Source: an uncultured bacterium (GTDB lineage: Bacteria > Cyanobacteriota > Vampirovibrionia > Gastranaerophilales > Gastranaerophilaceae). From it: a DNA stretch of 64,000 nt. Location of the stretch: contig CASFPN010000044.1 in the NCBI GenBank assembly GCA_949296425.1, positions 1 through 64,000 on the forward strand. Reading direction: 5' to 3'. Below the pieces are notes generated by a model. The model did not search any database, was not told the origin of the DNA, and saw only the letters and a program-made list of their open reading frames with translations. This document shows positions 53,472-60,644 of this stretch, piece by piece. The first letter of the stretch is position 1, and each line of letters opens with the position of its first letter. The position numbers were made by a program, and so were the translations under genes.

Positions 53472-54683
53472 ATGGATAATAATTTGAAATACACCTGCCT
53501 ATTCGGTGGCGGCGCAATACGCGGGGTCTCCTATATCGGAGCAATTAAGGCAATGGAAGAATTAGGTATAATCACAGATACATATGGCGGCTCCTCCGTC
53601 GGCTCTATAATTGCCGGTCTTCTTGCTGTAGGTTACACGGCAGAAGAAATGAAACAGATATTTATAAAGGTTAATTTTGAACTTTTTAAAGATATTTCAA
53701 TCGGAATCGGTCCGCTGTTTGCCATAAGTAAAGGTGAAGTTTTTCTTGAGTGGGTACGAGAGCTTATAGAAAAAAAATTTTACAGAGAAAAATATAAAAA
53801 GGGTACTAATAAAGCAGTTACCTTCAAAGATATTGCAAAAAATCTTGTAATTATCACAACAAACCTTTCAAATTTTGAGTGTAAAGAATTTTCAAAATCT
53901 GAAACACCAGATTATGAGATAGCTTCTGCAATAAGAATTTCATCATGTATGCCCGGCTTAATGAAACCTATCGAATATAATAACACCCTTTTAGTTGACG
54001 GTGATCTTCAAAAAAGTTTACCTATGTGGAAACTTTCACAAAATCTTATAAATCAAGGGCAAAGAATTCTTGAATTCAGGCTTGAAGGTGATTATGACAA
54101 AAATAACATCTCCGGAATTGATTATGCAAATGCTGTATACAGCTGTATGACAGCCATGTCAACCGAATTTATTAAAAGTCTTTACGGCGAAAATGACAAA
54201 TATGATTATATTGTCCTTAATACCGGAGATATTGTTATTGTTGACTTTAACATGAATGAGGCAAAACGCAACGAACTTATTCAGTCAGGCTATGAGCAGA
54301 CAATGAATTATTTTACATCAATTCTCCCTGACAAAAAAAGAGTAATAAAAGAAAATTACGAAAAAATTCTCACAATAACACAAAAAATCCAAAAATTTAT
54401 TTCTGCAAATAAAATAACTAAAGCGAAAATCGAACTTGGGGATTTATTTATAGAATTAGCTGAAATAGCTTCAAATATTGACGAAGATGATTATAAAGAT
54501 TTAATAACATTTAAAAATACTTTCATGAAAAATATCAAATATCCGCCGCTTTTCGGAGCGGCAAGGATATCAAATGCCGTTCTTATCAAAAAAGACATTG
54601 CCAGAATTAATATAAATCTAAAAACAAAAGTTATAGACTTAGGGGAATACATAAATAAATTCCACAACAAACAAAATTCTTGA
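53472..54683 (+). CDS. patatin-like phospholipase/esterase
   Basis: 403 residues. Oxyanion loop FGGGAIRGVSYIGAI, nucleophile elbow GGSSVGSI (Ser about residue 38-39) and the dyad Asp in LLVDGDLQKSLP (DG) are all present, so catalysis is expected. C-terminal region (from about 240) is helical and lysine-rich. Patatin-like proteins hydrolyse membrane lipids; bacterial ones may be effectors or lipid-turnover enzymes. No signal peptide. Confidence 0.88.
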   Translation: MDNNLKYTCLFGGGAIRGVSYIGAIKAMEELGIITDTYGGSSVGSIIAGLLAVGYTAEEMKQIFIKVNFELFKDISIGIGPLFAISKGEVFLEWVRELIEKKFYREKYKKGTNKAVTFKDIAKNLVIITTNLSNFECKEFSKSETPDYEIASAIRISSCMPGLMKPIEYNNTLLVDGDLQKSLPMWKLSQNLINQGQRILEFRLEGDYDKNNISGIDYANAVYSCMTAMSTEFIKSLYGENDKYDYIVLNTGDIVIVDFNMNEAKRNELIQSGYEQTMNYFTSILPDKKRVIKENYEKILTITQKIQKFISANKITKAKIELGDLFIELAEIASNIDEDDYKDLITFKNTFMKNIKYPPLFGAARISNAVLIKKDIARININLKTKVIDLGEYINKFHNKQNS

Positions 54684-54708
54684 CATATGTAAATGTTTAG
54701 GTTAATAT
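54680..54708 (+). promoter_or_regulatory. strong promoter before structured RNA and tRNA-Leu
   Basis: Consensus TTGACA (54680-54685), 17-nt spacer, TAATAT (54703-54708). Predicted start near 54715. Confidence 0.7.
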
Positions 54709-54714
54709 AAATTT

Positions 54715-54900
54715 GCTCAAATTACGCTCCTGTGTGTAATAAGAGGGTACACATTCCGTCAACAAATGTTATTGTTACGTCAAGCGGGATGAGATTACAA
54801 ATTAAATATGCCCTGGTGGCAAGGACTCCGCTAGTTCGATTGTGTATCGAAATAGATGGAGGGGAGAGTAGACGCCGTCTACCGAGTCAGCAGGGAAAAT
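54715..54900 (+). ncRNA. unidentified structured RNA upstream of tRNA-Leu
   Basis: No ORF is present, but complementarity is dense. First part: ATTCCG/CGGGAT enclosing AACAA/TTGTT (54752-54790). Second part, 54810-54895: CCCTG...GACTC pairs with GAGTC...CAGGG and closes two hairpins, CTA-TTCGAT/ATCGAA-TAG (about 54832-54855) and GTAGAC/GTCTAC (54869-54882), with purine-rich GGAGGGGAGA between, i.e. a three-way junction. The start of this part (GCCCTGGTGGC, 54809) duplicates the tRNA-Leu 5' end. It is not tRNA, SRP RNA or tmRNA by sequence, and I cannot match it to a riboswitch class. Confidence 0.5.
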
Positions 54901-54918
54901 AATTACAAAATTAAATAT

Positions 54919-55004
54919 GCCCTGGTGGCGGAATCGGTAGACGCGTCGGACTTAAAATCCGGTTGGAGTTAAATCCAGTGCCAGTTCAAGTCTGGCCCAG
55001 GGCA
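54919..55004 (+). tRNA. tRNA-Leu (anticodon UAA)
   Basis: Acceptor GCCCTGG/CCAGGGC with discriminator A; D arm GGCGGAATCGGTAGACGC; anticodon loop CTTAAAA (UAA) on stem TCGGA/TCCGG; long class II variable arm; T arm CCAG-TTCAAGT-CTGG. CCA is not encoded. Reads codon UUA, heavily used in this AT-rich genome. Transcribed with the upstream RNA from the promoter at 54680 and ended by the terminator at 55014. Confidence 0.95.
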
Positions 55005-55013
55005 ATTATCCAA

Positions 55014-55041
55014 AAGGACTCATTATTTGAGTTCTTTTTTA
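55014..55041 (+). terminator. intrinsic terminator after tRNA-Leu
   Basis: AGGACTCA, TTATT loop, TGAGTTCT followed by TTTTTT (one G-T pair). Confidence 0.9.
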
Positions 55042-55093
55042 ATATGTAAAGAAATATTAAAAAAAAGTAAAATAAAAGCAATTTTCAACATTT

Positions 55094-55109
55094 TATATAC
55101 TTTATATAT
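55094..55109 (+). promoter_or_regulatory. 16-bp box TATATACTTTATATAT, copy 3
   Basis: 27 nt before ATG 55137; followed by GAGAG, AT-rich DNA and CAGGATTATC. Identical to copies at 16426 and 34532. Confidence 0.65.
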
Positions 55110-55136
55110 ATGGAGAGTATATAATACAGGATTATC

Positions 55137-56105
55137 ATGACTAACGTATCAGGCACATCACAAAATAATTCATTTTTCGGCAAAATCGGACAGGCTTTTA
55201 AAAAAGGCTGGAATAACGGAAATCTTGCCAAAGGAATTACTGCTTTAGGTGCAACCGGATTTACTGTCGGCCTGACAGGCGCTATGATACATGATGCAAA
55301 CAACAATCGCTGCAGCTGCGGAAACAACAGTATATGGTTTGGCATGCTCGGCACAGGGTTAAATTATCGTGCCGGAATGGACTTGCTAAATTTTAGTGCA
55401 TATCAGATGCCGGGAATGTATCCTGGAATAACATCTGGTAATAGTATGTTATATCCGAGAATCATGCAGTTAGACCCGAATTGGGGAACAAAATATATGC
55501 AAAACTGGGAAGCAGAATATATGAAAAAAATGCAGCCGCTAACATACGAAAACCCTGCTGCTGAAAAATGGGCTGCAGATCAAAGTATAGAAGCTGGCCA
55601 AAATTTTAATCAAGAAACCAGTGCACTTATTGATAACGAAACAAAAAAACCAATTGAAGGTAATGAATATACTTTTTCTACAAAATCGGAGAATTATAAA
55701 GAGGATGTTTCTAATCTCGCGAAATCCTTTGCAGCTTATATTGAAAGTAAAGGCAATACCACACAAGATCAGAAATTAACTCTTGAAGAATATATTAATT
55801 ATGAATTATCTAACTTGCCTGCAGATGCAACCGACGAAGAAAAACAAAAAACAAAAGTTGCAGCTACTAACGCATTTATCAACATGGATTTAAACGGCGA
55901 TGATAGTGTTGACTGGAAAGAAGTTGCAGCGACCATAGCAACATTAGACAGTGATAATGAAGGTAATTTGGATGGAAAAATAGAATCAAAACAGTATGCA
56001 CAATGGTCAACTTATCTGGCATCAGACGCACAAACAAGCAAAACAACAGGATTTAAACAGATACTCCAAAAGACGTACAAACAATTATTCGGCAGTGATG
56101 AGTAA
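55137..56105 (+). CDS. EF-hand protein, unknown function, 16-bp-box controlled
   Basis: 322 residues. The N-terminus MTNVSGTSQNNSFFGKIGQA is polar, then a Gly-rich hydrophobic segment (GITALGATGFTVGLTGAMI, about 33-51), CxC (CSCG), and an aromatic middle. The C-terminal part has a canonical EF-hand loop D251-L-N-G-D-D-S-V-D-W-K-E262 and a second, longer acidic loop (DSDNEGNLDGKIE, 271-283), with a possible degenerate third at about 210 (DQKLTLEE). Calcium-dependent folding outside the cell is inferred. The gene shares its box and leader with 34578. The last 21 bp overlap csaB. Confidence 0.8.
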   Translation: MTNVSGTSQNNSFFGKIGQAFKKGWNNGNLAKGITALGATGFTVGLTGAMIHDANNNRCSCGNNSIWFGMLGTGLNYRAGMDLLNFSAYQMPGMYPGITSGNSMLYPRIMQLDPNWGTKYMQNWEAEYMKKMQPLTYENPAAEKWAADQSIEAGQNFNQETSALIDNETKKPIEGNEYTFSTKSENYKEDVSNLAKSFAAYIESKGNTTQDQKLTLEEYINYELSNLPADATDEEKQKTKVAATNAFINMDLNGDDSVDWKEVAATIATLDSDNEGNLDGKIESKQYAQWSTYLASDAQTSKTTGFKQILQKTYKQLFGSDE

Positions 56106-57095
56106 ACTATCAAAATCCGACCATTCAAAAGTCTTTGTTCCTGCATATCTCAGAAGTTCATCCCTTCTGAGATTTTGCATTTTTGAGAATATTTCATCAA
56201 AGTTTTCATGCGCATCCATTGAAATCAGAGGTATAGAAGCATCTGTAGCGAGTTTTTCAACTTTTATATCGTAGTTTATCGCACATGTTTTAATACCGCT
56301 TTTTATTGCAGCAAGAAGTGCATGAAACCTCATTCCTATCATATACTCCAAACCTGATATACGATTAATTATATCATCTGTCACAATTTCTGTTTTTATA
56401 TCCGCATTTAACGAGTGCAAAAGAGCTTCAAATCTTTTACATAAATCAAAATCTTGTGAAGTCTGTAATGAAAAAATTTCTATTTTTTTATCGTTAAAAT
56501 GCTCTGTTATAAAGAGTGCAAGCCGATGAAGAAGATTGTAATTCATTGTTTTAAAATCTCTTAGCTGTATACCAACAGTTCCGTTTTGAAAAGATTTTTT
56601 TACATCTATTGAATATACAGGGTCACACACCAATTTAGCATTTACATTATATTTTCTTAAAAGTTCAAGGCTTGCTTCATCTCTGACAGTAACAAGCGTG
56701 CATAATTTAAGTAAATTCATTACGATAAATCTGGCAAAAATATTATTTACAGGCCCTATGCCCTGAGCAAAAATTATTACCTTTTTGTTAAATAAAAGTC
56801 CTAATGCAATGACCAATGAATAATAAACAAGACTCTTCAAGCTTGTAACATCCTGCAAAAGACTTCCTCCGCCTGAGATAAGAACATCACAAGATTTTAC
56901 AGCTGAAATAACTTTTGGCATGTCAAAACTTTTTACCGAATTTACACCATAAGTTTTTCTTGTAAATTCAGGATCAGAAGAAAACACTGTAATATCAGCA
57001 TTTAAATATTTTAAATGATCAACAAGAACAGATAAAATAGTTTCATCGCCAAAATTCTTAAATCCATAATACCCGGATATAACAGCCTTAACCAT
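56085..57095 (-). CDS. csaB: polysaccharide pyruvyl transferase CsaB
   Basis: 337 residues. MVKAVISGYYGFKNFGDETILSVLV (start region), LISGGGSLLQDVTSLKSL, IFAQGIGPV and MRFHALLAAIKSG match CsaB, which adds pyruvyl ketals to secondary cell-wall polymers that bind SLH proteins in cyanobacteria and Gram-positives. ATG 57095 follows AGGGG and overlaps the kdgK stop by 8 bp, so I prefer it to the ATG ten codons upstream. Last gene of the eda-kdgK unit; overlaps the EF-hand gene by 21 bp. Confidence 0.9.
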   Translation of the reverse strand: MVKAVISGYYGFKNFGDETILSVLVDHLKYLNADITVFSSDPEFTRKTYGVNSVKSFDMPKVISAVKSCDVLISGGGSLLQDVTSLKSLVYYSLVIALGLLFNKKVIIFAQGIGPVNNIFARFIVMNLLKLCTLVTVRDEASLELLRKYNVNAKLVCDPVYSIDVKKSFQNGTVGIQLRDFKTMNYNLLHRLALFITEHFNDKKIEIFSLQTSQDFDLCKRFEALLHSLNADIKTEIVTDDIINRISGLEYMIGMRFHALLAAIKSGIKTCAINYDIKVEKLATDASIPLISMDAHENFDEIFSKMQNLRRDELLRYAGTKTFEWSDFDSLLITAE

Positions 57096-58032
57096 TGTTG
57101 CCCCTGTATATAGAATAAACTTCATCTTTGAAAGGTATAGATTTTATTGCTCCTATGCCTTGCGACTGCAATCCAGCTAGAATTGATGCAAATTTCGTAG
57201 CTTCAACGGCTGTAAAACCGTGAGTCAAAGCATGTAAAAATCCGCCGTTAAAAACATCTCCCGAACAAGTGGTATCAACATAATCAGATGTATAAAATTC
57301 TGTGAATGTTATATTTCCGTTACAACCTGTATAATAACCGTGTCTGTCAATTGATTTTAAAACAATTGTAGAAATTCCCATGTCCCAAAGTTTTTTTATG
57401 GCATTTTCATAAGAATCTATTTCAAGAATATTAATAGCATCATGCCTGGTATTCATAAACATAATATCTATATATGAATTTATTCTTGTAAAGGCTTCTT
57501 TGGCATCATCAGGCGTAGTCAATCTTGAATAATAATTAGGATCATAAGCTGTTGTAATCCCGTTTTCCTTTGCAAGTTTAAATGCATATTCAACAGCTTC
57601 ATCCGCTGACGGAGAAAGCGACTGGGTAACACCAGAAGCGTACACTACAGATGAATTTTTTATATAATCTTCATTTATATCATCAATTGATAATTTAGAA
57701 GGAGCTATTTTTTTTCTGTAATGAACAACCTCCTTTTCATTTAGCGACGGTCTTGCAATTATATACAAACCGTTAGCTTCATTAGTAAGTTTTACCTGAG
57801 AAACATCAAGACCTTCCGTCTGCCAGCTATCCAATAAATATCCCTTAAAAGGATCATCACCTATTCGGGTAATAAAGCCGACTTTTGATCCCATTCTCAA
57901 TGCAGCAATAGCTGTTGCAAGTGCATCGCCCCCGTAACTTTTATAAAGGCAGCTAGCTTCTGACATTTTTGCATTTGTTGATAACTCTATTAAGCTTTCA
58001 CCTATTGCTACAATATCTAATTTTTCATCCAT
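57088..58032 (-). CDS. kdgK: PfkB-family sugar kinase, probably 2-keto-3-deoxygluconate kinase
   Basis: 314 residues. GESLIELSTNAKM, GGDALATAIAALRMG, TAYDPNYYSRL and the C-terminal DTTCSGDVFNGGFLHAL signature with catalytic Asp (usual TGAGD is CSGD here). Phosphorylates KDG to KDPG, the substrate of the aldolase encoded immediately upstream (2-nt gap). Substrate assignment rests mainly on that pairing. Confidence 0.82.
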   Translation of the reverse strand: MDEKLDIVAIGESLIELSTNAKMSEASCLYKSYGGDALATAIAALRMGSKVGFITRIGDDPFKGYLLDSWQTEGLDVSQVKLTNEANGLYIIARPSLNEKEVVHYRKKIAPSKLSIDDINEDYIKNSSVVYASGVTQSLSPSADEAVEYAFKLAKENGITTAYDPNYYSRLTTPDDAKEAFTRINSYIDIMFMNTRHDAINILEIDSYENAIKKLWDMGISTIVLKSIDRHGYYTGCNGNITFTEFYTSDYVDTTCSGDVFNGGFLHALTHGFTAVEATKFASILAGLQSQGIGAIKSIPFKDEVYSIYRGNNG

Positions 58033-58034
58033 GA

Positions 58035-58643
58035 TTAACCTTTTAATTCTTTCAAAACTTTTTTCACTCTTTGAGTTATTTCACTAAAAGAATAATTTTC
58101 ATAAAAATCACGTCCTACTCCTACTACAGAGGCACCTGCATTTATATATGACTTTATTTCATCAATTTTAACATTCCCTAAAGGCATAATATTTAAAAAC
58201 GGCATGGGTCTTAACAAATCTTCAACATACATAGCACCGCCCATTGCTGTAATCGGATATATTTTAATAAGAGGAATTCGCGCTTTCCACGCATTATAAG
58301 CCTCATTAGCAGTTGAAGTCCCTGCAATATAAGGAATTTCTTTATCCTTTGAAATTTTAACAAGGTTCATTGAAAACACCGGAGATGAAATAATTTTAGC
58401 GCCCGATAAAATAGCCGCATCTGCCTGCATCGCGGTAATAACTCCTCCGGCACAAACGTATGCCGATTTTGAAATTTCTTCTATAACCTTGTAAATTGCA
58501 GGAGACTCAACATTAATTTCAAGCGCCTTAACACCGCCTTCTATAATTGCATTTGCAATATCAAGAGCCTTTTGAGGCTCCCGGCTGCGAACTATAGGAA
58601 AAACTTTCTCCTCTGCTAAAAGCTTAATTAAATTTTCTGTCAT
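58035..58643 (-). CDS. eda: KDPG/KHG aldolase
   Basis: 202 residues. VFPIVRSREPQKALDIANAIIEGGVKALEINVES (catalytic Glu), CAGGVITAMQADAAILSGA, and Schiff-base Lys in IPLIKIYPITAMGG. Cleaves 2-keto-3-deoxy-6-phosphogluconate into pyruvate and glyceraldehyde 3-phosphate, the last step of Entner-Doudoroff or uronate breakdown. Pairs with the kdgK-like kinase in the same operon; no dehydratases (edd, uxaA) are in the window. Confidence 0.93.
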   Translation of the reverse strand: MTENLIKLLAEEKVFPIVRSREPQKALDIANAIIEGGVKALEINVESPAIYKVIEEISKSAYVCAGGVITAMQADAAILSGAKIISSPVFSMNLVKISKDKEIPYIAGTSTANEAYNAWKARIPLIKIYPITAMGGAMYVEDLLRPMPFLNIMPLGNVKIDEIKSYINAGASVVGVGRDFYENYSFSEITQRVKKVLKELKG

Positions 58644-58697
58644 AATCTATCCTTTTTCCGAAATTTATTATATCATAAAATAAAGGGATTATAGAAA

Positions 58698-60644
58698 ATG
58701 AAATTATTCAAAGGAAAAAGTTTCTTTTTAAAAACTATATTTTTTCATATATTTTTAGTTATTGTTATTGCATTTGTGTCAATAAATTTCTGGGAGAATC
58801 CGATTTATGACACATTTATTAACTATAACAACGCAACCGTCACAGGTTCTGATGAAATAAGTCTTATTGTAATAGATGACAAATCTCTGGACAGTTACAG
58901 ATGGCCCTGGGCACGTTCTCTGTACGGAGAAATCTTTGACTACTTAAATAAGACAAAAGCCAAAGTCGTGGTTTTTGACTCAATAATAAGAAGTCTTGAT
59001 AAAGAACGTCCTTCAAGCTCAGATAATTATTTTTTCAACACAGTAAAGAAATCTCCAAATTTTGTAGGCGGCTACATGGCAATGACAACAGACTATGAAT
59101 CGGCACAAAGCGGAGAAAAATATGATGAAGAATTTCATAAAAAATTCAGTATTGATATTTCGGACAAACGAACAAGAAATAATTCACGATACAGCGATTA
59201 TAAAAGTTTAACCATGTTCCCGCAGGCATATTTTAATGCTCTTGAACATATAGGGGCAGTAAACCTGGATTTAACTCCTGTTGACGGCGTATTAAGAGCA
59301 TCAAACGATCTTATAAGTTACAATGACAATTTTTATCCTTCTATTGCTTTAAGCGCCTATTTATTTGCCAATAAAACCAATAAACTTACAATTACAAATA
59401 AATACATAATCGTAGATAAAACAGGCCTTAAAATTCCGGCCATAAAGAAGAACGGAGATTTAACTCATTTTATAAAGTACTATAAACTACGTGATAATTC
59501 AGCTTATTCACATAAAAATTATTCGGCAATTGATATAATAAATTCAAACAGGTTAATGAAAGAAGGCAAACAGCCGCTGATAAATCCTGCAGAGTTTGAT
59601 AACAAAATCGTACTTGTCGGGGCAAATGCATTAGGGGTTGAAGATGTTCTTGAAACATCAATATCATTAAGCCACCCGGGAGTTGATATACAGGCAACGA
59701 TTTTAAACAACTTTTTAGATAATGAATTCATGGTTAAATTGCCGGCATGGCTGAATTTGCTTGTAATAATTATTTTTACCGTTATAACTTTTACATTAAT
59801 ATTGACACTTCCTTTTTTGGCCTCATTGGTCATGCTTATTGCATCTGTCGTCATATATATCGGATTTTGTATTTTTTGTTTTAAACATAATATTGCGCCA
59901 AACATAATAACACCTGTTGCAGTCCAGTTAAGCACAATGATATTCGGTTATTCATACAGATTTATTACTGAGGGGCGGAACAAAGAAAAAATCAAAAACG
60001 CCATGGGTAAATATCTTTCTCAGGACATTATGAAAAATGTTGTTAAAAATATTGATGACATAAAACTGGGCGGTAAAAAAGCCAATGTTACCGTTTTATT
60101 TGCTGACATCAGAGGCTTTACGAGCATGAGTGAAAAAATGACTGCGGAAGAAGTTTCGGTTATCCTGAACGAGTATTTTTCGGAGATTGAACCTATAATT
60201 ACGAAATATAACGGTGTTATAAACAAATTTATAGGTGATGCTGTTATGGCAATTTTCGGAGAACCCATACAGGATTTAAACCATCCGCAAAACGCCGTAA
60301 AATGTGCGGATGAGATGTTAAAAAAAGTTGACCAACTTCAAGAAAAATGGCTTTTGGAAGGGAAACCGAAAATTGAAATAGGTATAGGTATTAATACAGG
60401 TGAAGCCTTTGTCGGAAATATCGGCTCAGAAACCCGTCTTGAATACACCGTAATCGGCGATATGGTAAATCTGGCAAGCAGGATTGAAAGCTATAACAAA
60501 GTTTATAAAACAAATCTTTTGATAAGCAGCTCGACATACGCCTGCGTAAGCGATATTGCAGATGTTATAAAAATTGCCGATGTAACTATACGCGGGAAAG
60601 CAAAAAAAATGGATATTTACGAGGTTTTACGTTTAAGTGATTGA
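58698..60644 (+). CDS. CHASE2-domain adenylate cyclase
   Basis: 648 residues. One N-terminal membrane helix, an extracytoplasmic CHASE2 sensor (about 35-340; IDDKSLDSYRWPWARSLYGE), three membrane helices (about 350-430), then a class III cyclase. Metal-binding Asp residues are in LFADIRGFTSMSE and IGDAVMAIFGEP, the adenine-selecting Lys in INKFIGD with Asp of VIGDMVNLASR, and transition-state Asn/Arg in NLASRIE. All catalytic residues appear present, so cAMP production controlled by an external signal is expected. This architecture is common in cyanobacteria. Overlaps recG by 8 bp. Confidence 0.93.
   Translation: MKLFKGKSFFLKTIFFHIFLVIVIAFVSINFWENPIYDTFINYNNATVTGSDEISLIVIDDKSLDSYRWPWARSLYGEIFDYLNKTKAKVVVFDSIIRSLDKERPSSSDNYFFNTVKKSPNFVGGYMAMTTDYESAQSGEKYDEEFHKKFSIDISDKRTRNNSRYSDYKSLTMFPQAYFNALEHIGAVNLDLTPVDGVLRASNDLISYNDNFYPSIALSAYLFANKTNKLTITNKYIIVDKTGLKIPAIKKNGDLTHFIKYYKLRDNSAYSHKNYSAIDIINSNRLMKEGKQPLINPAEFDNKIVLVGANALGVEDVLETSISLSHPGVDIQATILNNFLDNEFMVKLPAWLNLLVIIIFTVITFTLILTLPFLASLVMLIASVVIYIGFCIFCFKHNIAPNIITPVAVQLSTMIFGYSYRFITEGRNKEKIKNAMGKYLSQDIMKNVVKNIDDIKLGGKKANVTVLFADIRGFTSMSEKMTAEEVSVILNEYFSEIEPIITKYNGVINKFIGDAVMAIFGEPIQDLNHPQNAVKCADEMLKKVDQLQEKWLLEGKPKIEIGIGINTGEAFVGNIGSETRLEYTVIGDMVNLASRIESYNKVYKTNLLISSSTYACVSDIADVIKIADVTIRGKAKKMDIYEVLRLSD

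Noticed and set aside
54809-54900. A second tRNA-Leu gene
   Set aside because: Only the first 11-12 nt match the tRNA; no anticodon arm, variable arm or T arm follows. The remaining sequence folds differently.
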